Positions 59,001 to 64,000 of a stretch of 64,000 nt of DNA are shown piece after piece. Made by a program: the position numbers and the translations under genes. Origin of the DNA: Limnochordia bacterium (GTDB taxonomy: Bacteria > Bacillota > Limnochordia > DUMW01). Under the pieces are notes generated by a model. That model saw only the letters and a program-made list of their open reading frames with translations. It did not search any database and had not been told where the DNA came from. The stretch spans positions 8,910-72,909 of the forward strand of contig JALNWK010000009.1 of the NCBI GenBank assembly GCA_023230925.1. Reading direction: 5' to 3'. The stretch's first letter is position 1; each line of letters starts with the position of its first letter.

Positions 59001-60215
59001 GTGCAAAGGATCGAATTGTTAGCCTGCGGGGGAAGCCCCGAGAAGACTAAGACGGCTTTACTCTATGGGGCCGATGCAGTTTACGTTGGAGGAAAAGCCT
59101 TTAGTCTGAGAGCTTCGGCGAAGAATCATACCATAGATGATCTGAAGGCACTAATTGATTATGCCCATGATCTTGGTCGTAGAGTCTATGTGACGGTTAA
59201 TATCTATGCACGAAATGAACAACTCCCCCGGTTAAAGGATTATATCCGGACGCTCTCAGCGATTGGTGCCGATGCCATTATTGTTAGTGATCCTGGTGTC
59301 GTGGCCATAGCAAGGGAGGTTGCCCCAGAACTCCCCCTACACCTTAGTACCCAAGCTAGTACGACAAATAGAGCAGCGGTGAGCTTTTGGGCTCATCAGG
59401 GGATTAGGCGGGTGATCGCGGCTAGGGAGCTTTGCCTAGCAGAGATAGGGGAGATTGCCAAGGAGACCTCGATAGAACTAGAGTGCTTTGTCCATGGTGC
59501 CATGTGTGTGGCCTATTCTGGGCGTTGTCTTCTTAGTGCCTATATGGCGGCCAGAAGTGCCAATCAAGGGGATTGCGCTCATCCTTGTCGCTACCGATAT
59601 GCGGTAGTTGAGGAGAAACGACCGGGAGAGTATTTCCCGGTGGAAGAAGATGACCAGGGAACCTATATCTTTAGTTCCAAGGATCTATGTATGATTGATC
59701 ATCTACCTGAGCTTGTTGAAGCGGGGGCTACCAGTCTTAAAATAGAGGGCCGCATGAAGAGTGTCCATTATGTGGCGACGGTAACCAATGCCTATCGGCG
59801 GGCGATCGATGCTTACTATACTTCGGTCAGGAGCTATCAGGGGATTCTAGAAGATCTACGGGAAGAACTCAACAAGATTAGTCACCGCCCCTATACCACC
59901 GGGTTTTATTTTGGTCACCCACAAGATGAGGCCGTGACTCCCGATGAGGATACCAAAGCAGGCTGTCGGTTTGTCGGCATTGTTGTCGATTACGACAAAG
60001 AGGAGAGCGTGGCCAAGATTGAGGTCAGAAACACGTTGCATCCCCAGGAAGAACTGGAGTTCCTGCTTCCCGGACAAGAACCGGTTTTTCTCAAAGCCCA
60101 GTTTACCTTTCAAGATCCCGCTCGGGGAGAAGTAGCCCATCCCAACGACCTTATTTACATGAAAATGCCCCAGGTGCCAATTGGTACGGTTATCCGAGCA
60201 CCCATCTACCGATAG
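59001..60215 (+). CDS. U32 family peptidase-like protein (probable tRNA hydroxylation factor)
   Basis: 404 residues. U32 core: ELLACGGSPEKTKTALLYGADAVYVGGKAFSLR, HLSTQASTTN, ECFVHGAMCVAYSGRC, and the cysteine motif GDCAHPCRY. LKIEGRMKSVHYVATVTNAYR is diagnostic. In B. subtilis the equivalent YrrO is TrhP-type, needed for 5-hydroxyuridine at tRNA position 34; the location after mltG fits. Only one U32 gene is here, whereas B. subtilis has yrrN-yrrO. GTG start behind AGGAAAGGA. Confidence 0.88.
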   Translation: MQRIELLACGGSPEKTKTALLYGADAVYVGGKAFSLRASAKNHTIDDLKALIDYAHDLGRRVYVTVNIYARNEQLPRLKDYIRTLSAIGADAIIVSDPGVVAIAREVAPELPLHLSTQASTTNRAAVSFWAHQGIRRVIAARELCLAEIGEIAKETSIELECFVHGAMCVAYSGRCLLSAYMAARSANQGDCAHPCRYRYAVVEEKRPGEYFPVEEDDQGTYIFSSKDLCMIDHLPELVEAGATSLKIEGRMKSVHYVATVTNAYRRAIDAYYTSVRSYQGILEDLREELNKISHRPYTTGFYFGHPQDEAVTPDEDTKAGCRFVGIVVDYDKEESVAKIEVRNTLHPQEELEFLLPGQEPVFLKAQFTFQDPARGEVAHPNDLIYMKMPQVPIGTVIRAPIYR

Positions 60216-60270
60216 TCTAGGATCCTAGACCCGCTATCCAGTAACAGGACATACACATTTTGTGCCACCG

Positions 60271-60281
60271 AGACATAGGAT
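60271..60281 (+). promoter_or_regulatory. Possible SigE/SigK-type -10 element upstream of sigK
   Basis: CATAGGAT (60274-60281) fits the CATAnnnT pattern of mother-cell sigma factors. A candidate ATA -35 element lies at 60251-60253, but the spacing is about 4 bp longer than usual, so this is tentative. Confidence 0.25.
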
Positions 60282-60325
60282 GTAGAGAGTTTGTGTAAAA
60301 CACTCTTCTTCGGAGGTGGCACAAG

Positions 60326-61027
60326 GTGGCTATTAGTGATAGTCTAAGGTCCATCTTAGGTTCCCTAATAGACAGTCTGGCGTGTCTTGCAGCCTATGTG
60401 ACCAATAGTGGTGTGTTCCCCAAGCCCCTCTCACCAGTGGAAGAGGCCAAGCTCCTTGCAGAGATGCAAGAAGGTGATGAACGGGCCAGGAACGTTTTGA
60501 TTGAACATAACCTACGACTAGTTGCCCATATCGTGAAGAAATTCGAGAATACTTCTAACGAAGCTGATGATCTGATTTCCATAGGAACCATCGGACTAAT
60601 TAAGGCGATCAATACCTATCGGGTTGACCGAAACACCCGGTTGGCTACATATGCGGCACGGTGTATTGAAAATGAGATTCTGATGCATTTGCGGTCAACA
60701 AAGAGACTGCGCGGTGAAGTAATGCTACAGGACCCGATTGGTTCTGACAAGGAAGGAAACGAGATTACGCTCATGGATATTCTAAGCTCCGATGAAGACG
60801 TCGGGGAGACTGTGGAACTTAGGATAGAAGAGGAACGGCTCCTCCGCAAAATGGATAAACTAGGCAAACGAGAGAAAGAAGTACTGGAGTTGCGCTATGG
60901 ACTGAACGGAGGTCCCCGTAGAACCCAACGGGAGATCTCAAAACGACTGGGCATTTCACGTTCCTATGTTTCCCGCATTGAGAAGAAAGCGATCAGTAAG
61001 CTCCATGAGGAGATGTGTACTGATTAA
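60326..61027 (+). CDS. sigK: RNA polymerase sporulation sigma factor SigK
   Basis: 233-residue late mother-cell sigma factor. A hydrophobic pro-sequence (SLRSILGSLIDSLACLAAYVTNSG) is followed by the mature start GVFPKPLSPVEEAKLL, region 2 (ERARNVLIEHNLRLVAHIVKKFENT, DDLISIGTIGLIKAINTYR) and region 4 (LGKREKEVLELRYGL, QREISKRLGISRSYVSRIEKKA). The gene is continuous, with no skin-like prophage. GTG start with GGAGGTGG 6 nt upstream. Confirms an endospore-former. Confidence 0.95.
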   Translation: MAISDSLRSILGSLIDSLACLAAYVTNSGVFPKPLSPVEEAKLLAEMQEGDERARNVLIEHNLRLVAHIVKKFENTSNEADDLISIGTIGLIKAINTYRVDRNTRLATYAARCIENEILMHLRSTKRLRGEVMLQDPIGSDKEGNEITLMDILSSDEDVGETVELRIEEERLLRKMDKLGKREKEVLELRYGLNGGPRRTQREISKRLGISRSYVSRIEKKAISKLHEEMCTD

Positions 61028-61187
61028 TGAACACCTCCACCTTCAAACCATCGGAAGTGGCACTACGATGCGAAACCTAGCCACTAAACGCAAAGCCCCA
61101 GTATTTCCTCTTCGTGGAAAAAGTATCTCCACGTTGATACGCAAGAAATCGCCAATACACAAAAGTGTTGCCTGGCAAGCCAGTTGC

Positions 61188-61208
61188 ACTTCTCGATTGC
61201 CAAACACA
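61188..61208. repeat. Left copy of 21-nt inverted repeat flanking the binding-protein gene
   Basis: Starts ACTTCTCGATT and ends CAAACACA. It is identical, in reverse complement, to 63879-63899. Similarity continues outward: GGAAGAT at 61222-61228 and AAGACACTAAG at 61238-61248 match the other copy with small indels and one mismatch. Confidence 0.85.
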
Positions 61209-61478
61209 TTAGATGGACCTTGGAAGATAGTCTTGACAAGACACTAAGAAGCCCCATCTTTATTCGCGGAAGATGATACAAATTGGGTTAATCGGAGACC
61301 GAGAGCATGCATCGATGACGTGTTCTCCCATGACATCCTTCAGCGATTAGCTCGGTATAGATACCACTCGATACCGCCAAAAAACTTTTTTGCAGCTATG
61401 GCCCTTGAGGAAACATCTCTCGACAGTCTCCGCCGCTAATGTTCCACCTCTTTTTGGCGAATGATTGCTTGCAGTTCC

Positions 61479-61507
61479 TTGACGATGTCCTAAATGTTCG
61501 GTATAAT
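61479..61507 (+). promoter_or_regulatory. Consensus SigA promoter in the gene-poor region
   Basis: TTGACG (61479-61484), 17-bp spacer, TATAAT (61502-61507). The nearest gene downstream is the solute-binding protein about 650 bp away, so it either gives a long leader or drives an unrecognised RNA. Confidence 0.7.
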
Positions 61508-61657
61508 AGGGTTAACTTCTCACAAATAGTGGAAAAAGATCGCTTCTTTGGCTTAGAAAATAGCCATATCCTTAGGCGGAATGATGAGTAGACTACTACT
61601 CAGACTATGTATACGGGGGTACATAAGTACAGCATTGGGCGGTTCTCGTATCGGCTG

Positions 61658-61671
61658 TGTATACGTATACA
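61658..61671. promoter_or_regulatory. Perfect 14-bp palindrome, possible operator
   Basis: TGTATACGTATACA is fully self-complementary. The half TGTATACG also occurs at 61608-61615, next to an ATGTA/TACAT inverted pair (61607-61624). It lies between the promoter and the sugar-binding protein gene and could bind a dimeric regulator. Confidence 0.35.
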
Positions 61672-62162
61672 GGTTTTGTAAGAGTTATACAGAGGTAGAA
61701 TGCCGAACAACGATGCTCTTGACTTTGTGGGGATTTCTAGTAGCCAAACGCAGTCTTGATGTAAAGGGTGGTATAGCATACGACTAAGGTTTGTGCAAAT
61801 CTCCCAAGGCTAGGTAGAAAGTCGGAAACAATTTCAGATATGGTAGTCAAGCAGCGCGTCAGAATGACACCAATCAAGATGGGTCGGGAACGCAATACAT
61901 AATGATGGAGTGAACCGGTGACATCGCGAGGAATGTGCTAATGGGTGGAGGCTATTCGTTTAGCAGGTTTCTTGTTAGCCCTGCGATCTGGCGAAAGGAG
62001 GAAATCGGATAGAATCATTGGGACGCGGAAAGGAGGTGCATTACTAAATAATTCGGCAATCGTAGCGGTATACTGCAAATCAAAAGTAAAGCCAAAGTTA
62101 AGAAGGATGGTTTAGAGTTTTGTCAAGGATAATACAAGATACTAGGAACAGGAGGATACCAC

Positions 62163-63437
62163 ATGACGATTAACCACACTCGAAAAGTCAAATGTATGCT
62201 GACTATCATTGTTCTCCTTGGAATGTCCTTTCTATTTAGTCTCAACGCCGATGCAAAGATTAAGCTTACTCTGGCGACCTGGACCGGCGGAATAGAGACA
62301 ACCTATATTGAAACAATCGTTGGGGAATTCATGAAGGCAAACCCGAACATTGAGGTGGAAGTTGTCTTGGCTCATGGAGGGCCTTGGGGGCGGGACAAAT
62401 ACTTGGTGATGTGGAGCGGCGGCACAGTACCGGATTTGCTACTACTGAACAGTGGGAACTTTGAGAATTTCGCAAATCGGGGTATGCTCTATCCACTTAA
62501 TGATTTCGTCAAGAACGATCCTGATTTCGACCTTGACAAGTATTTTCCTGTGGCTATTGAAGGTTCGTCCTTGTTTGGGACACTATATGGGCTCCCATAT
62601 GATGTGAGTAATCATGTTCCCTATTATAACAAAGATCTGTTTGATCAACAGGGACTTACAGAACCGGGGGATTGGACCTGGGATGATCTGATTGCTAAGG
62701 CGAAGAAACTCACCAAAGACATTGACGGGGATGGACTGAATGACGTTTTTGGGCTTGGCATATCGGCCCATGAGTGGTATTGGGATAGCATCAAGTCTCA
62801 GTTTGATGCTCCGCTGTTTAACGAGGATGGAACGGAGGTTTATGCAGATAGCCAGGCATTCGTTGACTTTATGACCTGGTATTATGACCTCACTCTTGTA
62901 GAATGCGTTGCCCCATACGACGCGTGGGGTGGCGATTGGTTCATTGATCAGCGTGTAGCTATCGCTACCTTTGGACCATGGTACCGCCCAGGATTGGAGG
63001 CTGTGTCCTTCAGTTACGATGTAGCCGTTCCAGCGAAAGGGACTAGACGTGGCACAGTTTACTACGTTGATCAGTTCGCGATAGCATCTTCCACTGAGTA
63101 TCCCCAAGAGGCTTGGGAATTGCTGAAGTTCCTTACCGGCGAAGAAGGCTGGGACCTCAAGATGTCTGTTGGTTATGGAGGAAGAGCAATTCCGCCATTG
63201 CGCGAATATGGGATGTCTAACGCATTCTTAGATTATTGGGGTGTGAGCAATCACATTTTCCTAGAAGCCTTGGAGTATTCAGATAGATCTGTTGCGGGGC
63301 TTCCTTCAGGGGTCGGACGTGAGTTTCTTGATCTATGGTGGCCACGCATGTGGGAGGCTTGGGTCACGCCGCAACCACTTCGTCCTATACTTGAGGACAT
63401 TCAAACTACTGCCATCAGGGAACTTGGGCTTAAGTAG
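62163..63437 (+). CDS. Sugar ABC transporter extracellular solute-binding protein
   Basis: 424 residues of the family 1 (maltose/multiple-sugar type) binding proteins: IKLTLATWTGG at the mature start, FMKANPNIEVEVVL, PDLLLLNSGNFENFANRGMLYPL, GLPYDVSNHVPYYNKDLFDQQGL and WTWDDLIAKAKKLT. The signal peptide (hydrophobic 13-28) ends near NADA and there is no lipobox cysteine; the only nearby Cys is at residue 11, before the hydrophobic core. AGGAGG precedes the ATG. No permease or ATPase gene follows within the window; a terminator-like hairpin does. Ligand unknown. Confidence 0.9.
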   Translation: MTINHTRKVKCMLTIIVLLGMSFLFSLNADAKIKLTLATWTGGIETTYIETIVGEFMKANPNIEVEVVLAHGGPWGRDKYLVMWSGGTVPDLLLLNSGNFENFANRGMLYPLNDFVKNDPDFDLDKYFPVAIEGSSLFGTLYGLPYDVSNHVPYYNKDLFDQQGLTEPGDWTWDDLIAKAKKLTKDIDGDGLNDVFGLGISAHEWYWDSIKSQFDAPLFNEDGTEVYADSQAFVDFMTWYYDLTLVECVAPYDAWGGDWFIDQRVAIATFGPWYRPGLEAVSFSYDVAVPAKGTRRGTVYYVDQFAIASSTEYPQEAWELLKFLTGEEGWDLKMSVGYGGRAIPPLREYGMSNAFLDYWGVSNHIFLEALEYSDRSVAGLPSGVGREFLDLWWPRMWEAWVTPQPLRPILEDIQTTAIRELGLK

Positions 63438-63547
63438 GATTCCTCGAAATGTAGCTGAAGATGATGCCTTAGGGTCATCTGGGAACTAGCACAGTAACTG
63501 AAACGAACTCCGCGGCATTCGCATACTGCGGTTTTGTAGGCAATGTT

Positions 63548-63578
63548 GGGTCACCTGCTTTATGGAAGGTGACCCTTT
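63548..63578 (+). terminator. Terminator-like hairpin after the binding-protein gene
   Basis: Perfect 8-bp stem GGGTCACC (63548-63555) / GGTGACCC (63568-63575), 12-nt loop, followed by only three T. It suggests the binding-protein gene is transcribed alone or that downstream genes are attenuated. Confidence 0.65.
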
Positions 63579-63878
63579 CATGCGCTGAGCATATTCAAAA
63601 GACTGGCTCCGTGAAGCAGACGAAACCTTGAGAAACGCTTTTCATGGTAAAGGTACGGGTTTGGAGTGGGCAAAGATATTAAAGAGTTCCAGTAAGCCGC
63701 ACTGAGTCATGCGGTTGGGGATGTCCTAGATAGGGACAGCCTGTATTCGTATCAACGATAATGGAAGGAATGGTCCGTCATGAACACATAACAGTAGGAT
63801 CAACGCCCGGTGCTAGTGTATCTGTATGGCTTAGTCTCTTTTTTCACCAAAGATAGGATCTTCCAGCTGAGTAAGTGC

Positions 63879-63899
63879 TGTGTTTGGCAATCGAGAAGT
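63879..63899. repeat. Right copy of 21-nt inverted repeat flanking the binding-protein gene
   Basis: Reverse complement of 61188-61208, identical over 21 nt. Further matching blocks are ATCTTCC at 63858-63864 and CTTAGTCTCTT at 63830-63840, in the same order as in the left copy. Confidence 0.85.
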
Positions 63900-64000
63900 T
63901 TAGGGAATGGCAGCCTAAAAGTTTAGACTTTTCCCCGCGATCTCAGTCTTACGTCAACGGTCGTATGTTTGCTCCTCATGCGTTGAGGTTGATGATGTTC

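Larger units (their letters stand above)
61028..62162. other. 1.1-kb gene-poor region with repeats, promoter and palindrome
   Basis: No convincing gene on either strand. It contains the left copy of an inverted repeat (61188-61248), hairpin CGGTAT/ATACCG (61353-61376), a consensus promoter (61479-61507), a perfect 14-bp palindrome (61658-61671) and two strong ribosome-binding sequences, AAAGGAGG at 61994-62001 and 62029-62036, without reading frames behind them. A minus-strand fragment reading DIVKELQAIIRQKEVEH (about 61435-61485) looks protein-like but is only 17 codons. This may be decayed coding DNA or a long leader for the binding-protein gene. Confidence 0.5.
63438..64000. other. Downstream region, no complete gene
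   Basis: Contains a terminator-like hairpin and the right copy of the inverted repeat. From GTG 63875 a frame reading MLCLAIEKFREWQPK stays open to the window end (42 codons) but has no ribosome site, so it is not called as a gene. Short hairpin AAAAGT-TTAG-ACTTTT at 63917-63932. Confidence 0.4.

Noticed and set aside
60966..61281. Open frames on both strands downstream of sigK
   Set aside because: Low-complexity or atypical composition, no start signals, partly within sigK or the repeat; treated as non-coding or decayed DNA.
61581..61787. 68-codon open frame downstream of the orphan promoter
   Set aside because: Weak ribosome site with wrong spacing and unnatural composition (many Cys, Arg, Tyr); overlaps the palindrome; no family resemblance.
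63875..64000. Partial gene running off the right edge
   Set aside because: Open for 42 codons, but with no ribosome site; begins at the repeat; chance openness of this length is not rare.
1..64000. CRISPR arrays, tRNA or rRNA genes, prophage, complete insertion sequences
   Set aside because: Looked for on both strands; no regularly spaced repeats, no recognisable tRNA or rRNA sequences, and no transposase or phage genes were seen.

Overview
The window is about 64 kb of roughly 50% GC DNA from a spore-forming member of the Bacillota (Firmicutes). Its gene order is strongly collinear with the core chromosome of Bacillus subtilis and the Clostridia. The evidence is the hrcA-grpE-dnaK-dnaJ operon with a perfect CIRCE operator, the sporulation genes yqfC and yqfD, an uninterrupted sigK, the ireB-ruvX-DUF1292-mltG block, and frequent TTG and GTG start codons behind strong Shine-Dalgarno sequences. 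The sugar-binding protein at the right end has a signal peptide but no lipobox. That hints at a deep-branching, possibly diderm lineage (for example Limnochordia-like), but the sequence alone does not settle the class.

Left block (1-28.4 kb, all plus strand): 3' end of lepA, hemW, the CIRCE-controlled heat-shock operon hrcA-grpE-dnaK-dnaJ-prmA-rsmE-mtaB, then hinT and rpsU with a terminator. Next come nfeD-floA-small membrane protein, yqfC-yqfD-phoH-pgpH-ybeY-dgkA/PAP2, a secreted metallo-beta-lactamase/helix-hairpin-helix protein, two DUF3006 genes that converge and overlap, an iron-type alcohol dehydrogenase, cdd, a tandem pair of GNAT acetyltransferases, and era. The queA-tgt-yajC-HD run follows.

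Middle block (28.4-45.7 kb): secD-secF from a consensus promoter, a phasin-like/ABC1-kinase pair, recJ-apt-rel-dtd-metallohydrolase, a membrane-anchored parvulin with TPR repeats, hisS, aspS, a probable 6S RNA, and rarA.

Accessory insertion (45.7-48.3 kb): a minus-strand padR plus multi-pass membrane protein operon with a perfect consensus promoter sits between rarA and the Rrf2 regulator, genes that are usually neighbours.

Right block (48.3-61.0 kb): rrf2-iscS-iscU-mnmA (sulfur mobilisation for Fe-S clusters and tRNA thiolation), a small membrane protein, an AI-2E family permease, alaS, ireB, a ferredoxin-type aldo/keto reductase, ruvX, DUF1292, mltG, a U32 peptidase and sigK. The last 3 kb is accessory: over 1 kb of apparently non-coding DNA with an orphan consensus promoter and a palindrome, then a sugar ABC transporter binding protein. 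That gene is flanked by inverted copies of a degenerate repeat with a perfect 21-nt core.

Most of the window is housekeeping: translation and tRNA modification, protein folding and export, stringent and cyclic-dinucleotide signalling, Fe-S assembly and sporulation. The items most worth a second look are the inverted repeats around the binding protein, the overlapping DUF3006 pair beside the metallohydrolase, the DgkA-PAP2 fusion, the residues predicting a non-discriminating AspRS, the aldo/keto reductase lacking its catalytic lysine, and the padR insertion. I did not find a clearly new multi-gene defence or mobile system.
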